A DNA stretch of 64,000 bases, from positions 1 through 64,000 of the forward strand of contig CACHCH010000002.1 of the NCBI GenBank assembly GCA_902578255.1. Direction: 5' to 3'. Source of the stretch: an uncultured Pelagibacteraceae bacterium (GTDB taxonomy: Bacteria > Pseudomonadota > Alphaproteobacteria > Pelagibacterales > Pelagibacteraceae). The position numbers were made by a program, and so were the translations under genes. Under the pieces are notes generated by a model. That model made no database searches. It was not told the origin of the DNA and was given only the letters and a program-made list of their open reading frames with translations. Below are positions 27,158 through 38,098 of this stretch, piece after piece (the first letter of the stretch is position 1; each line of letters opens with the position of its first letter).

Positions 27158-28488
27158 TGCCAAAAAAATACTTTGGAACTGATGGAATTAGAGGTGCAAT
27201 AAATAGTAAAAATATAAATGGAGATATGTTTTTTAAGTTTGGTCTAGCATCAGGAACCTTTTTTAGATCACAAAAAAAAAACAAACAAGTTGCTATAATT
27301 GCTAAAGATACAAGATTATCAGGTTATATGCTCGAACCAGCTTTGGTATCAGGATTAACTTCAGCTGGTATGCACGTCTACACTTTGGGACCTCTACCAA
27401 CAAATGGTTTAGCAATGCTAACTAAAACCATGAAAGCTAATATGGGGATTATGATAACTGCATCGCACAATCCACATTATGATAATGGATTAAAGTTATT
27501 TGGCCCAGATGGAATGAAGTTATCTGACAAAATTGAAAAGAAAATTGAACATTTAATAGACCAAAATATTGAAAAAAATTTATCTGAACCAGAAAAATTG
27601 GGAAGAGTAAAAAGATTAGAAACAGGGACTAAAGATTATATTAAAATTTTAAAAAAAAACTTTTCTGAAGAGTTTAATTTAAGAGGACTTAGGATTGTAA
27701 TAGACTGCGCAAATGGGGCAGGCTATAAAGCTGGTCCTGAATTATTAAAATCATTAGGAGCCAAAGTAACAGCTATTGGAGTGGAGCCGAATGGCATGAA
27801 TATTAATAAAAATTGTGGATCTGTCTATCCAAACAATATTAAAAGAGCAGTAAAAAAATATAAAGCTCATATTGGTATTTCATTAGACGGTGACGCTGAT
27901 CGAGTCATAATGTGCGATGAAAAAAGTAACATAATCGATGGAGATCAAATTGTTGCTGCTTTAGCCTCAAGATGGAAAAATAAAAAAATGTTAAAAGGTG
28001 GAGTGGTTGGAACATTAATGTCCAACTATGGTTTAGAGCAATACTTTAAAACTCTTAATATTAATTTTATTAGAGCAGATGTTGGAGACAGGTATGTAAA
28101 AGAAAAAATGCAAAAACATAAATTTAATTTAGGTGGTGAACAGTCAGGGCATATTATTCTTGGGAAATTTGCAACCACTGGAGATGGTTTGTTAGTTGCT
28201 TTAGAGGCTTTGTTTGCGCTTAGAAAAGGAAAAAAAGCTAGTCTATTTTTTTCGAAATTTAAAAAAATTCCACAAATATTAAAAAATGTAAATGTAAAAG
28301 ATAAAAATATAATAAATAAATCGGATGTAAAAAAATCTATTAAAATGGCAGAAAAACTAATCAGAGGATATGGAAGAATTTTAGTTAGGAAGTCAGGAAC
28401 AGAGTCAAAGATAAGAGTGATGGGTGAAAGTGAAAATTTAGACCTCTTAGAAAAATGTATAAACATAATTATAAGAAAAATTAAATAA
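27157..28488 (+). CDS. glmM: phosphoglucosamine mutase
   Basis: A 443-residue phosphohexomutase converting glucosamine-6-phosphate to glucosamine-1-phosphate for UDP-GlcNAc, needed for peptidoglycan and lipid A. Seen: FGTDGIRG at the N-terminus, the phosphoserine motif ITASHNPHYDNG (Ser ~104), the metal loop DGDADR near residue 245, GGEQSGH, and the C-terminal RKSGTESKIRVMGE. The folP-glmM order is conserved in Proteobacteria. Confidence 0.97.
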   Translation: MPKKYFGTDGIRGAINSKNINGDMFFKFGLASGTFFRSQKKNKQVAIIAKDTRLSGYMLEPALVSGLTSAGMHVYTLGPLPTNGLAMLTKTMKANMGIMITASHNPHYDNGLKLFGPDGMKLSDKIEKKIEHLIDQNIEKNLSEPEKLGRVKRLETGTKDYIKILKKNFSEEFNLRGLRIVIDCANGAGYKAGPELLKSLGAKVTAIGVEPNGMNINKNCGSVYPNNIKRAVKKYKAHIGISLDGDADRVIMCDEKSNIIDGDQIVAALASRWKNKKMLKGGVVGTLMSNYGLEQYFKTLNINFIRADVGDRYVKEKMQKHKFNLGGEQSGHIILGKFATTGDGLLVALEALFALRKGKKASLFFSKFKKIPQILKNVNVKDKNIINKSDVKKSIKMAEKLIRGYGRILVRKSGTESKIRVMGESENLDLLEKCINIIIRKIK

Positions 28489-28489
28489 T

Positions 28490-29302
28490 TTGAAGATAAA
28501 ATCAAAAGTACTAATTATTGCTGGATCCGACTCTTCTGGAGGTGCAGGAATACAAGCAGATATAAAAACTGTTACTGCATTAGGCTCATATGCGATGACC
28601 GCAATCACAGCTGTAACCATTCAAAATACCACTGGTGTCAAATCAATTGTTCCAATTAATCCGAAAGAAATTTACAACCAAGTTACATTTTCCTCAAGTG
28701 ATATTAGGCCAGATGCTGTAAAGATTGGAATGTTGCATTCTACAAAAGTAATTAGATCAGTTATTAAATCGTTAGATCAAATTAAAGTTAGAAATATAGT
28801 TTTAGATCCAGTCATGGTTGCAAAGGGGGGGGCAAAATTAATTGACAATAAGGCAATAAATCTAATTAAATCTAACTTGATAAAGAAAGTATTAATGATA
28901 ACTCCAAATATTCCTGAGGCAGAAATTTTAACTGATACCAAAATAAAAAAACAACAGGATATGATTGTTGTTGCGCAAAAGTTAATTCACCAAGGAGCGA
29001 AAAATGTCCTTATTAAAGGTGGTCATTTAAAGGGAGAATTTGTTCATGATATTTATGTAAATAATAAAGATATAAAAATATTTAATAGCAAAAGAGTTAA
29101 AACAAAAAATACCCATGGAACTGGCTGCACATTATCCAGTGCTGTAGCAACATTTTTATCATGTGGAAAACCGATAAAGAAATCTTGTGAGCTTGGAATT
29201 AAGTATGTAAATTTAGCTATAAAATCTAATCCTTATTATGGCAAGGGGCACGGTCCTATAAATCATCTTAACTCTATGAGCATAAATAAAAAATTAAAAT
29301 AA
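28490..29302 (+). CDS. thiD: hydroxymethylpyrimidine / phosphomethylpyrimidine kinase
   Basis: A 270-residue ribokinase-fold enzyme that phosphorylates HMP and HMP-P. Seen: [17 protein letters not shown] at residues ~9-25, [10 protein letters not shown] and the anion hole [12 protein letters not shown] near residue 210. It starts with TTG one base after the glmM stop. SAR11 bacteria are known to lack thiC and to need HMP from outside; ThiD and ThiE in this window would use imported HMP. No riboswitch space is present before it. Confidence 0.95.
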   Translation: MKIKSKVLIIAGSDSSGGAGIQADIKTVTALGSYAMTAITAVTIQNTTGVKSIVPINPKEIYNQVTFSSSDIRPDAVKIGMLHSTKVIRSVIKSLDQIKVRNIVLDPVMVAKGGAKLIDNKAINLIKSNLIKKVLMITPNIPEAEILTDTKIKKQQDMIVVAQKLIHQGAKNVLIKGGHLKGEFVHDIYVNNKDIKIFNSKRVKTKNTHGTGCTLSSAVATFLSCGKPIKKSCELGIKYVNLAIKSNPYYGKGHGPINHLNSMSINKKLK

Positions 29303-30594
29303 TGAGAAATATAGTAGTCGTTGGATCACAATGGGGAGATGAAGGAAAGGGCAAAATAGTTGATTGGCTATCTGAACAGGCTGACGTTGTGATAAGATTC
29401 CAGGGAGGACACAATGCTGGACATACACTTGTTATTGATGGTGTAACTTATAAATTAAGATTACTACCCTCAGGAATAGTAAGAAAAAACAAGATTTCAA
29501 TCATTGGTAATGGAGTAGTAGTTGATCCCTGGGCACTAATCGACGAAGTAGAAGAAATAAAATTAAAAGGAGTAAATGTTAATGTTGATAATTTTATAAT
29601 TTCAGAGTCTGCAAATTTGATTTTACCATTTCATAGAGAAATGGATGAAATAAGAGAAGATGCAGCCGGAAAAGGAAAAATTGGGACTACTAGACGAGGA
29701 ATTGGACCAGCTTATGAGGATAAAGTTGGTAGAAGATCTATAAGAGTAATGGATTTAAGATCTGAACAAAATTTAGATCATAGGTTAGAATCAGTTTTGA
29801 TACACCACAATGCTATTAGAAAAGGTTTAGGAAAAAAAATTTTTGAAAAAGAACAATTAAAAGAAGAGTTATTGAAAATTGCCCCAAAAATACTACAATA
29901 TTCTCAACCTGTATGGCTTAAAATTGATCAATTTAAAAAACAAAAAAAAAAAATTTTATTTGAAGGAGCTCAAGGAATTTTATTAGATGTAGACCATGGC
30001 ACATATCCTTATGTCACTTCTTCTAACACTGTAGCTTCAAGTGCTGCAACAGGGACTGGTTGCGGGCCAAATTCAATTAATTATGTACTAGGAATAACTA
30101 AAGCGTATACTACTCGTGTTGGAGAAGGACCTTTTCCAACTGAGTTAAAAGATGATGTTGGAGAATTATTGGGTACGAGGGGAAAAGAATTTGGAACTGT
30201 TACTAGTAGAAAAAGAAGATGCGGTTGGTTCGATGGTGTTCTGGTAAGACAAACTATTAAAATTTCTGGTATTGATGGAATCGCACTTACTAAATTGGAC
30301 GTATTAGATGAATTGGATGAAATTAAAATGTGTATACATTACGAGTTAGATGGAAAAAAAATTGATTATTTACCAGCAGCTGTTGAGGACCAATTAAAAA
30401 TAAAACCGATATTCAAAATTTTCCCAGGATGGAAATCTTCAACAAGTGGAATTAAAAATATTGATGCTTTACCAGAAAATGCAAAAAAATATATTTTTGC
30501 AATTGAGGATTTTATAGGTGCAAAAATTTCAAGTATATCTACTAGTCCAGAGAGAGAAGATACAATATTAGTTGAAAACCCTTTTGATATTTAA
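29302..30594 (+). CDS. purA: adenylosuccinate synthase
   Basis: A 430-residue GTP-dependent enzyme that makes adenylosuccinate from IMP and Asp. Seen: [13 protein letters not shown] at residues ~5-17, [24 protein letters not shown] and the later [11 protein letters not shown]. Its start overlaps the thiD stop and its stop overlaps the convergent rpoH gene by four bases (shared TTAA), so there is no room for a terminator between them. Confidence 0.98.
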   Translation: MRNIVVVGSQWGDEGKGKIVDWLSEQADVVIRFQGGHNAGHTLVIDGVTYKLRLLPSGIVRKNKISIIGNGVVVDPWALIDEVEEIKLKGVNVNVDNFIISESANLILPFHREMDEIREDAAGKGKIGTTRRGIGPAYEDKVGRRSIRVMDLRSEQNLDHRLESVLIHHNAIRKGLGKKIFEKEQLKEELLKIAPKILQYSQPVWLKIDQFKKQKKKILFEGAQGILLDVDHGTYPYVTSSNTVASSAATGTGCGPNSINYVLGITKAYTTRVGEGPFPTELKDDVGELLGTRGKEFGTVTSRKRRCGWFDGVLVRQTIKISGIDGIALTKLDVLDELDEIKMCIHYELDGKKIDYLPAAVEDQLKIKPIFKIFPGWKSSTSGIKNIDALPENAKKYIFAIEDFIGAKISSISTSPEREDTILVENPFDI

Positions 30595-31484
30595 TTAGCT
30601 GGCAATAAATTTTTAGATTTTGCTAAAAGAAGCATATGCTTTTGAAGTTTTTCGAAAGCTTTATTTTCAATTTGTCTTACTCTTTCTCGGCTAATTTTAT
30701 ATTTCTGACTTAAATCTTCTAATGTTGTTGGATTATCATTCAATCTTCTCGAATATAATATTTCTCTTTCTCTGTCGTTCAGGACCTTAATAGAATCTTT
30801 CAATAAATCTTTTCTCTGCTCCATTTCTTCATGGTGAGCAAACTTTAGGTCATGGTCTAATTCTTTATCAACCAACCAGTCTTGCCATTCATCTCCATCT
30901 TCGCCAACTTGAGCATTTAGAGAAAATTCTTTACCTGACAATCTTCTATTCATTGAAACAACTTCTTCTTTACTTACATCAAGTTTGTTAGCAATATGAT
31001 CGACGTGTTCATCTCTCAAATCTCCTTCTTGTTGAGGAGCAATTTGATTTTTAATCTTTTTCAAATTAAAAAATAATTTTTTTTGGGCAGTTGTTGTTCC
31101 AATTTTTACTAGGCTCCAAGATCTTAAAATATACTCTTGGATTGAGGCTTTAATCCACCACATAGCATATGTTGCTAACCTAAAACCTTTTTCAGGTTCA
31201 AATTTTTTTACAGCTTGCATCAAGCCCAGATTACCCTCAGAAATCATTTCATTTACTGGTAAACCATAGCCTTTATATCCCATTGCAATTTTAGCAACTA
31301 ATCTAAGATGGCTTGTTACTAATTTTTCAGCAGACTTAATATTGCCTGTGGTTTTCCAGTTTTTGGCTAACATATATTCTTCCTCAGCAGCAAGCATTGG
31401 GAATTTTTTAATTTGATCCAAATAGGCTGATAATCCTCCTTCATTAGATAGGGAAGGCAAATTATTACTAACTCTAGTATTCAT
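30591..31484 (-). CDS. rpoH: RNA polymerase sigma-32 factor
   Basis: A 297-residue sigma-70 family factor of the RpoH type. Region 2 reads [16 protein letters not shown] and [17 protein letters not shown], followed by the RpoH-specific [10 protein letters not shown] box; region 4 at the C-terminus has [12 protein letters not shown] and [18 protein letters not shown]. It directs heat-shock transcription. FtsH, its usual degrader, is encoded 5 kb away. It is read after rluD on the same strand across a 41-base gap. Confidence 0.97.
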   Translation of the reverse strand: MNTRVSNNLPSLSNEGGLSAYLDQIKKFPMLAAEEEYMLAKNWKTTGNIKSAEKLVTSHLRLVAKIAMGYKGYGLPVNEMISEGNLGLMQAVKKFEPEKGFRLATYAMWWIKASIQEYILRSWSLVKIGTTTAQKKLFFNLKKIKNQIAPQQEGDLRDEHVDHIANKLDVSKEEVVSMNRRLSGKEFSLNAQVGEDGDEWQDWLVDKELDHDLKFAHHEEMEQRKDLLKDSIKVLNDREREILYSRRLNDNPTTLEDLSQKYKISRERVRQIENKAFEKLQKHMLLLAKSKNLLPAN

Positions 31485-31525
31485 AAAGGATTTTATTTAG
31501 TTAATTTAAAATAATTTTCAATGTT

Positions 31526-32506
31526 TTATTTATTAGTGTTTCTAAGCGTTTCTAAAATAATATTTAGCTCATGTGGCAAATTTGATGAAAAATGCATTTT
31601 TTTAAAATTTTTTGGATGTATAAAACCGATAGTTTTAGCATGTAAAAATTGTCTAGGTAAATTAGATATTAAATTTTGGATTTCTAAATCTATATTTTTT
31701 AATTTTTTATATTTTTTTTTGTATTTATCATCACCAACTATACTGTTTCCCTTGTAATTCATATGGACCCTAATTTGATGCGTACGACCTGTTTCTAGTT
31801 TGCACTCTACTAAACTTAATGTGGGTGTCTTTTCATTTTCAAAAATTTCAAGAGTTTTATAATTGGTGATTGCTTTCTTTCCCTTAGATCGACTAACTTC
31901 CATTAGCTGCCTATTTCTTGAACTACGTGTTAGGAATGTAACTACCTGTCCTTTTGATGGTCTTAGTTTCCCCCATATCAATAGCTGGTACTCTCTTAAA
32001 ATAGTATGTTCGCTAAATTGTTTTGATAAATTTTCATGGGCTTGATTGTTTTTAGCAATTACTACTAATCCCGAGGTATTTTTGTCAATTCGATGAACAA
32101 TTCCTGGTCTTAACTCGTCACCGATATTAGATAAGGAATCTTTGTCATAATGCATTAAAGCATTAACTATTGTTTGATCATAGTTGCCTGCTCCAGGGTG
32201 CATAATTATACCAGCTGGCTTGTTGATAACCATTAAGTCATCATCCTCATGTATAATATCTAATTTGTAATCGAATGGTTTTAACGACGCTGACTTTGGT
32301 TTTGGAATTTCTAGAACAATCTGATCTCCAGTATTAACTTTTTTAGACGGATTATTTACGATGATATTGTTTAATTTGAGTTTATTTTTTAATATTAGAT
32401 TTTTGACTCTAGTTCTACTAATTAACCTTTCTCTTTGGTTGATCAGAATATCAACTCTTGAATTATTTTCCTGTTTTTGAACAATAAAATTAATGTTTTT
32501 TTCCAT
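31526..32506 (-). CDS. rluD: 23S rRNA pseudouridine synthase, RluD type
   Basis: A 326-residue RluA-family enzyme: N-terminal S4 RNA-binding domain (RVDILINQ... to about residue 65), then the catalytic domain with VHRIDKNTSGLVVIAK (catalytic Asp), the GRTHQIRVHM motif and HAKTIGF near the end. RluD makes pseudouridines in helix 69 of 23S rRNA. rluD next to rpoH is a common alphaproteobacterial arrangement. RluC is an alternative but the layout and context favour RluD. Confidence 0.9.
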   Translation of the reverse strand: MEKNINFIVQKQENNSRVDILINQRERLISRTRVKNLILKNKLKLNNIIVNNPSKKVNTGDQIVLEIPKPKSASLKPFDYKLDIIHEDDDLMVINKPAGIIMHPGAGNYDQTIVNALMHYDKDSLSNIGDELRPGIVHRIDKNTSGLVVIAKNNQAHENLSKQFSEHTILREYQLLIWGKLRPSKGQVVTFLTRSSRNRQLMEVSRSKGKKAITNYKTLEIFENEKTPTLSLVECKLETGRTHQIRVHMNYKGNSIVGDDKYKKKYKKLKNIDLEIQNLISNLPRQFLHAKTIGFIHPKNFKKMHFSSNLPHELNIILETLRNTNK

Positions 32507-32529
32507 AAAATATAATATTAATACTATAT

Positions 32530-32606
32530 GCGCTTGTAGCTCAACTGGATAGAGCGCCTGACTTCGGATCAGGAGGTTCTGGGTTCGACTCCTAGCAGGC
32601 GCACCA
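32530..32606 (+). tRNA. tRNA-Arg (anticodon TCG)
   Basis: A 77-nt cloverleaf: acceptor GCGCTTG with CAGGCGC, D arm TAGCTCAACTGGATAGAGC, anticodon stem CCTGA/TCAGG with loop CTTCGGA (TCG), T arm CTGGGTTCGACTCCTAG, discriminator A and encoded CCA. It would read CGA and, through U34, other CGN codons. It is the only plus-strand gene in a minus-strand stretch; the ABC permease stop is two bases beyond its CCA end. Confidence 0.97.
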
Positions 32607-32607
32607 A

Positions 32608-33399
32608 TTACTCTCCTATATTTATCAAAGTTCCTTTGTCACGAGCTTTATCAAACGAGTAATAAAAAATTGATATCGCAAGAATAATATAAAAAATATT
32701 AAGATAAAGGGCATTAAAGATATTTTCATAATTTACTTGACTGTTTACTAAAATATTTCTTGTCTCTTCAAATATGTATACAAGAGGTAGGGCATAAGCT
32801 ATAGATTGAAAGACTCCTGGCAAAATTTCAACAGGGTAATAAATGCAACCAAAAGGGGCTAACAAAAACATTGTAGACCATGCTATGTTTTCAAATGAGG
32901 GTCCAAATCTAAGTAATCCAGCAGAGACAAATAAGCCAAGAGTAATCCCAAAAATATATAAACTTAAAAAAAGAAAAGCCAAAGGCACTCCTAATTCTAA
33001 TAAAGAAATTCCAAAAAGAGGAGAGGTGAGCAATATAGCTGGGACCAGTCCTATCAAAGCTCTTATTAAAGCAGTAACGACTAAAGAAATAATAATTTCA
33101 CTAATTTTCATAGGAGCAATGAAAAGATTAGTGAAATTTCTACTCCATATTTCCTCTAAAAATAACATATTGAAACCAATACTTGTTCTAAACAAAAAAT
33201 CGTAGAGAATTGCACATGATAGAATTACACCTACAGCACCACTATAGTAAGTACTGTGCTCTGCAAAAAAATTTGAAATAAATCCCCATAAAGTTATTTG
33301 AATTGAGGGCCAATATATTAAGTCAAGGATTCTTGGAAATGATCTAGTGATTAAGTAAAAATGTCTTAAAAAAAGCCCATAAATTCTTGTAAAATTCAT
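32608..33399 (-). CDS. ABC-2 type transporter permease
   Basis: A 263-residue membrane protein with about six helices, starting MNFTRIYGLFLRHFYLITRS and including a membrane-flanked ASFENIAWSTMFLLAPFGCIYYP-type segment (positions ~165-190) found in ABC-2 exporters. With the ATPase gene, which overlaps its start by four bases, it makes a two-gene exporter. Similar pairs (YadH/YadG-like) occur in many Proteobacteria; the substrate is unknown and cannot be guessed from sequence. Confidence 0.88.
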   Translation of the reverse strand: MNFTRIYGLFLRHFYLITRSFPRILDLIYWPSIQITLWGFISNFFAEHSTYYSGAVGVILSCAILYDFLFRTSIGFNMLFLEEIWSRNFTNLFIAPMKISEIIISLVVTALIRALIGLVPAILLTSPLFGISLLELGVPLAFLFLSLYIFGITLGLFVSAGLLRFGPSFENIAWSTMFLLAPFGCIYYPVEILPGVFQSIAYALPLVYIFEETRNILVNSQVNYENIFNALYLNIFYIILAISIFYYSFDKARDKGTLINIGE

Positions 33400-34124
33400 C
33401 TTTTATTTCTCGCTATTTCCAAAAACACCTCTTCTAAATTTTTTCTACCATGTTTCAATATTAAATCATTAGGCGTTCCTCTATCTACGATAATTCCATC
33501 TTTCATCATTAAAACAGAACCACACAATCTTTTAACTTCATCCATATTATGTGAAGCAAGTAAAACTGAAATTTTTTTTTCTTTTTTATAATTTTCTAAA
33601 AATGTTCTTACAAAATCTCCTGTTTCAGGATCCAATGAAGCTGTTGGCTCATCTAATAGCAGTACTGTAGGATCATTTATTAAAGCTTTTGCCAAACTGA
33701 CTCTATTTTTTTGTCCTGATGAAAGTTCTCCTGTTATTTTATCTAAAAGATCAGATAGTCTAAGTTTCTCTGAAAGATAATTAATTCGATTTTCTAAATT
33801 ATTTACGTTATATAATTTTCCATAAACAATTAAATTTTGTTTAACTTTCAATTTTTTAGGAAGCTCTATATAAGGAGATATAAAATTCATTCTATGTAGA
33901 AGAGATATTTTATTTGTCTCGATATTTTTCCCATTAATTAAAACCTCACCTTTAGAAGGTTTTAATAACCCTAATATCATTCCAATGGTGGTTGTTTTTC
34001 CACATCCATTAGGACCCAATAAGCCAACAATTTCATTTTCACCAATTTTAAAATTTACATTACTGACAGCATTCTTTGATTTATAATTTTTAGAGAGATT
34101 TACTACTTCAATTGAATTTGTCAT
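33396..34124 (-). CDS. ABC transporter ATP-binding protein
   Basis: A 242-residue ATPase subunit. Seen: Walker A GPNGCGKTT at residues ~35-43, the signature LSSGQKNRVSLAKAL, Walker B VLLLDEPTASLDPETG and the switch His in SHNMDEV. This is the ATPase of the ABC-2 exporter whose permease follows with a four-base overlap. It starts directly after the tsaC stop (no gap), so the three genes are probably one transcript. Confidence 0.93.
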   Translation of the reverse strand: MTNSIEVVNLSKNYKSKNAVSNVNFKIGENEIVGLLGPNGCGKTTTIGMILGLLKPSKGEVLINGKNIETNKISLLHRMNFISPYIELPKKLKVKQNLIVYGKLYNVNNLENRINYLSEKLRLSDLLDKITGELSSGQKNRVSLAKALINDPTVLLLDEPTASLDPETGDFVRTFLENYKKEKKISVLLASHNMDEVKRLCGSVLMMKDGIIVDRGTPNDLILKHGRKNLEEVFLEIARNKR

Positions 34125-35057
34125 TTAATATTTTGAAGCTCTCTCTAGCCGATCGTTAATTGTTTGTCCTATCCCAATATTAGGAATTTTTTCAACAGCA
34201 ATTTTTTTGAATCCTTTATTTTTAATTTTTCTTATTAGAGGATATAAATTTCTTGCAGCTTTGATCAAATTATTATTTTTACTAAGAAAGAAATAATTTT
34301 TAGAATTAATTTTTCTTTTTTTTATCAATACAAATGCCTCTCCTTTATTTGGTTTTTTTACATTCATCCTTAAAGGTATTCCAGGAGAATAATGAAGAGA
34401 AAACAAACCTGGTGAAATCTTATTTTTAGATTTATTCTTAATTAATATTTGTTTTTTTATTATTTTTTTAATTTTTGAAACACTTAAACCCCCAAGTCTT
34501 AATATTGATGCATTATCAGTAAGGTTAATAATTGTAGACTCTACCCCTATTGAACATCTTCCCCCTTCAAGTATATATTTTAATTTTCTTCCAAATTCTT
34601 CTTTTACATCAGAGGGCTGAACAGAGCTTAGTTTGGATGAAATATTTGCACTTGGTGCAGCTAAGGGATAATTTAAAACTTTAAGTAATCTTCGCAGCAG
34701 TGGATGTTTGGGAAATCTAATAGCAACTGTATTTTTATTATTGGTTACAAATTTTGATATTTTTGAATTTTTTTTTAATTTTAAAACATATGTAATGGGA
34801 CCAGGTGAAAATTTATTGTATAATTTTTTAAAATCCTCATTAATTATGCAATCGTGTTCAAGAGCCTTTAGATTATAGTAGTGAACAATTAAAGGATTGT
34901 TAGAAGGTCTTTTCTTTAATTTGAATATTTTTTTTACCGAGGAATCAGAATAAGCATTTCCTGCTAATCCATAAACTGTTTCTGTTGGTACTGCTACACA
35001 TTCTTTGCTGTCTAAATATTTTTTTGCTTTTTTGATATTTGATTGATTAGATTTCAT
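34125..35057 (-). CDS. tsaC: threonylcarbamoyl-AMP synthase (Sua5 type)
   Basis: About 310 residues from the chosen ATG. The N-terminal YrdC domain has AVPTETVYGLAGNAYSD, KRPSNNPLIVHY, AIRFPKHPLLRRLL and APSANISSKLS; the C-terminal Sua5 domain follows from SPGLFSLHYSPGIPLR. It makes threonylcarbamoyl-AMP for t6A37 in tRNAs that read ANN codons. A further ATG at 35096 would add 13 residues (MVNFFLSYINNYY) but would overlap the divergent xseB start, so I prefer 35057. Confidence 0.93.
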   Translation of the reverse strand: MKSNQSNIKKAKKYLDSKECVAVPTETVYGLAGNAYSDSSVKKIFKLKKRPSNNPLIVHYYNLKALEHDCIINEDFKKLYNKFSPGPITYVLKLKKNSKISKFVTNNKNTVAIRFPKHPLLRRLLKVLNYPLAAPSANISSKLSSVQPSDVKEEFGRKLKYILEGGRCSIGVESTIINLTDNASILRLGGLSVSKIKKIIKKQILIKNKSKNKISPGLFSLHYSPGIPLRMNVKKPNKGEAFVLIKKRKINSKNYFFLSKNNNLIKAARNLYPLIRKIKNKGFKKIAVEKIPNIGIGQTINDRLERASKY

Positions 35058-35074
35058 GTAATAATTATTAATAT

Positions 35075-35326
35075 ATGAAAGAAAAAAATTTACCACTTGA
35101 TTATCATCACAGCTCTTTGGAGGAGCTCACTGAAAAAGCAAGTAGCATAATTGAGACTTTAGAAAATGAAAAAAATTTAAATAATTCTGTTGATAGTTAT
35201 CTAGAGCTAATAAAATTAAATAATCTTATTGAAAAAAAATTTCAAAAAAGTCTTAAATCTATAAGTGAAACGACAAATAATAAAATTAGGGAAATTGTAA
35301 AAAAAAATGAAAAAAGAAGTAAATAA
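35075..35326 (+). CDS. xseB: exodeoxyribonuclease VII small subunit
   Basis: An 83-residue helical protein with the XseB pattern SSLEELTEKASSIIETLENE, then a SVDSYLELIKLNNLIEKKF segment like the usual L..YE.G..L...C core. It binds the large subunit XseA, not encoded here. xseB immediately before ispA and dxs is a widespread gene order in Proteobacteria. It overlaps ispA by 20 bases and is divergent from tsaC across 17 bases. Confidence 0.9.
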   Translation: MKEKNLPLDYHHSSLEELTEKASSIIETLENEKNLNNSVDSYLELIKLNNLIEKKFQKSLKSISETTNNKIREIVKKNEKRSK

Positions 35327-36179
35327 AATTGCAAAAGATACAAATCATTTTTTAAAAAAATTTATTAATAATCAAAATAGTTCTCACCTTATAAACGCAA
35401 TGAAATATGGATTATTTCCTGGAGGAAAGAAAATTAGATCAAAAATACTAATAGACTTTGGATCGTTATTTTCAATTAGTTATAAAACTTTAATACAGAT
35501 TGGTGCAGCAGTAGAATGTATACATGCCTACTCCCTTATTCATGACGATTTACCTTGTATGGATAATGATAAAATTAGGCGAGGAAAAGCATCTACACAT
35601 GTAAAATATGGAGAGTCTACAGCTGTACTAGCTGGCAATTCATTGCTGACGATGGCATTTGAAATTTTATCAAACAAAAATTTAGACTTACCTGAAAAAA
35701 CTAAAGTTAATTTAATAAAAAAATTGTCCGAGTGCTCAGGTCATCTTGGTATTGCTGGTGGACAATACCTAGATTTAAATTATGAGAAAAAAAAAGTTTC
35801 AAGAAATAAAATTATTGAAATGGAAATAAAAAAGACAGGAATGTTATTTAGTTTTTGTTGTGTGGCCCCAGCAATAATTAAAAATAAAAAAAATTTAGAG
35901 CTTAGGTTTTTTGAAAATATTGGATCAGATATAGGCTTATTATTTCAAATTTCTGATGACTTTATTGACCATAAAGGTAATTCAAAAATAGCTGGAAAAA
36001 AAACAGGAAAAGATCAAAAAAAAGGTAAAGCAACACTTATTAGTTTACTTGGTTATAATAATGCCTTTAAATATTGTAACAATTTAATTATAAATATTAA
36101 TAAAAAATTACAAAAATACGGTTCTAATTCAAAAAAAATTATACAGACTTTGGAATACATTTTACATAGAGATAGATGA
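35307..36179 (+). CDS. ispA: polyprenyl synthetase, farnesyl diphosphate synthase type
   Basis: A 290-residue short-chain prenyltransferase. Seen: [14 protein letters not shown], the first Asp-rich motif [10 protein letters not shown] with the two-residue insertion of bacterial FPP synthases (residues ~76-85), the GGQYLDL and the second motif QISDDFID. It condenses IPP and DMAPP to farnesyl diphosphate for quinones and undecaprenol. It overlaps both xseB and dxs (four bases), giving a tight xseB-ispA-dxs operon. Confidence 0.95.
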   Translation: MKKEVNKIAKDTNHFLKKFINNQNSSHLINAMKYGLFPGGKKIRSKILIDFGSLFSISYKTLIQIGAAVECIHAYSLIHDDLPCMDNDKIRRGKASTHVKYGESTAVLAGNSLLTMAFEILSNKNLDLPEKTKVNLIKKLSECSGHLGIAGGQYLDLNYEKKKVSRNKIIEMEIKKTGMLFSFCCVAPAIIKNKKNLELRFFENIGSDIGLLFQISDDFIDHKGNSKIAGKKTGKDQKKGKATLISLLGYNNAFKYCNNLIININKKLQKYGSNSKKIIQTLEYILHRDR

Positions 36180-38092
36180 TAAACAAAAGTACATTTTTAA
36201 AAGATATAAATTTCCCTTCTGATTTAAGAAAAATTTCTGAAAAGGATCTACCAAAAGTTGCAAAAGAAGTCAGAGATGAAATGATAGATGCTGTATCTCA
36301 AACAGGTGGTCATTTAGGTGCAGGTTTAGGTGTTGTAGAAATAACCGTGGCCCTTCATTATGTATTTGATACACCAAATGACAAACTAATTTGGGATGTA
36401 GGACATCAATCCTATCCACATAAAATTTTAACAGGAAGAAAAGATAAAATTAGAACTTTGAGACAAGGTAATGGACTATCGGGTTTTACAAAAAGAACTG
36501 AAAGTGAATATGATCCTTTCGGTGCAGCTCATAGTTCAACATCAATTTCTTCTGCGCTAGGTATTGCTGAGGCAAATAAACTAGAAAATAAATCCTCAAA
36601 CGTAATAGCAGTAATAGGAGACGGTGCTATCAGTGCTGGTATGGCTTATGAAGCAATGAATAATGCTGGTGCCTCTAAAACCAAAATGATTGTTATTTTA
36701 AACGACAATGATATGTCAATCGCAAAACCTGTTGGAGCGATGAGAACATATCTTGCAAAACTATTGACTGGAAAAATATATTTTAGTTTTAGAGAAACTA
36801 TAAAATTAATTACTTCTGCATTTTCAAAGAGGTTTAGTGCAAAAGCAGGAAAGGCAGAAGATTTTTTAAGATCTGCCTTCACTGGTGGCACTATGTTTAA
36901 TTCATTAGGTTTTTATTATGTGGGACCGATTGATGGGCATGATTTATCAACTCTAATTCCAATTTTAAAAAATGCTAGAGACTCAAACCATGAGGGTCCA
37001 ATTATGATTCATGTCAAAACACAAAAAGGTAAAGGATATAGTTATGCAGAAAAAGCTAAAGATCATTATCACGGAGTTTCAAAATTTAATGTAAATACTG
37101 GTGAACAAAATAAAAGTGGTTCTAATCTACCTTCATATACAAAAGTATTTGCTAATACACTTGTAAAGCATGCAAAAAAAGATAGTAAAATTGTTGGAAT
37201 AACAGCTGCTATGCCTGGTGGAACAGGAATGGACATCTTTGGCAAAGAGTTTCCAAAAAGAATGTTTGATGTTGGTATTGCTGAGCAACATGCCATAACC
37301 TTTGCCGCTGGAATGGCAACAGAGGGATACAAGCCATATGCTGCAATTTACTCAACATTTTTACAAAGAGCTTACGATCAAGTTGTTCATGATGTGGCTA
37401 TACAAAGCTTACCAGTAAGATTTGCAATTGATAGAGCTGGATTAGTAGGAGCTGACGGATCAACACACGCTGGCTCTTTTGATATTACTTATTTATCAAC
37501 TTTACCAAACTTTATTGTAATGGCTGCAAGTGATGAGGCTGAATTGGTTAAAATGATAAATACTTCAGTAGATATTGATGACAGACCAAGTGCAATTAGA
37601 TATCCAAGAGGCTTAGGTGTTGGAGTTGAGCTTCCATCAATAGAGGAAAAGATTGAAATTGGAAAAGGAAGAATAATTCAAAATGGTAGTCAAGTATGCA
37701 TTTTAAGTTTGGGCACAAGACTTGGAGAATGCAAACTAGCGGCAGAAAATTTAAAACAAAAAGGAGTTTCAACTACTATTATTGATGCAAGGTTTGCCAA
37801 ACCCTTAGACGAAGAATTGATTATTAAATGTGCTAGAGAGCATGAAATTTTAATCTCTATTGAAGAGGGTTCAATTGGAGGATTCGGTTCGCATATAAAA
37901 AACTTACTTGCTGAGAAAGGAATATTTGACAAAGGTCTAAAATTTAGATCAATGAATTTACCAGACAAGTTTATTGAACAAGATACTCCCAACAAAATGT
38001 ATGAAATTGCTGGATTAAATGCTTCTCAAATTTCAAAGAAAATTTTAGATATTTTATTAAATAAAAATTCTATCAAAGTTGTAAAAAATTAA
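36176..38092 (+). CDS. dxs: 1-deoxy-D-xylulose-5-phosphate synthase
   Basis: A 638-residue thiamine diphosphate enzyme, the first step of the MEP isoprenoid pathway. Seen: [32 protein letters not shown], the TPP motif [20 protein letters not shown]...[25 protein letters not shown] and [15 protein letters not shown]. Length is normal. It ends six bases before the convergent aroC stop, with no clear terminator between. Confidence 0.98.
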   Translation: MINKSTFLKDINFPSDLRKISEKDLPKVAKEVRDEMIDAVSQTGGHLGAGLGVVEITVALHYVFDTPNDKLIWDVGHQSYPHKILTGRKDKIRTLRQGNGLSGFTKRTESEYDPFGAAHSSTSISSALGIAEANKLENKSSNVIAVIGDGAISAGMAYEAMNNAGASKTKMIVILNDNDMSIAKPVGAMRTYLAKLLTGKIYFSFRETIKLITSAFSKRFSAKAGKAEDFLRSAFTGGTMFNSLGFYYVGPIDGHDLSTLIPILKNARDSNHEGPIMIHVKTQKGKGYSYAEKAKDHYHGVSKFNVNTGEQNKSGSNLPSYTKVFANTLVKHAKKDSKIVGITAAMPGGTGMDIFGKEFPKRMFDVGIAEQHAITFAAGMATEGYKPYAAIYSTFLQRAYDQVVHDVAIQSLPVRFAIDRAGLVGADGSTHAGSFDITYLSTLPNFIVMAASDEAELVKMINTSVDIDDRPSAIRYPRGLGVGVELPSIEEKIEIGKGRIIQNGSQVCILSLGTRLGECKLAAENLKQKGVSTTIIDARFAKPLDEELIIKCAREHEILISIEEGSIGGFGSHIKNLLAEKGIFDKGLKFRSMNLPDKFIEQDTPNKMYEIAGLNASQISKKILDILLNKNSIKVVKN

Positions 38093-38098
38093 ATTGTT

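Noticed and set aside
28026-28505. 159-codon minus-strand frame across the glmM end
   Set aside because: Overlaps conserved GlmM motifs (GGEQSGH, RKSGTES) on the other strand; no start signal and no recognisable product.
32843-33205. 120-codon plus-strand frame opposite the ABC permease
   Set aside because: Lys/Pro/Asn-rich translation of an antisense membrane-helix region; the minus-strand gene is coupled to its ATPase and is clearly the real one.
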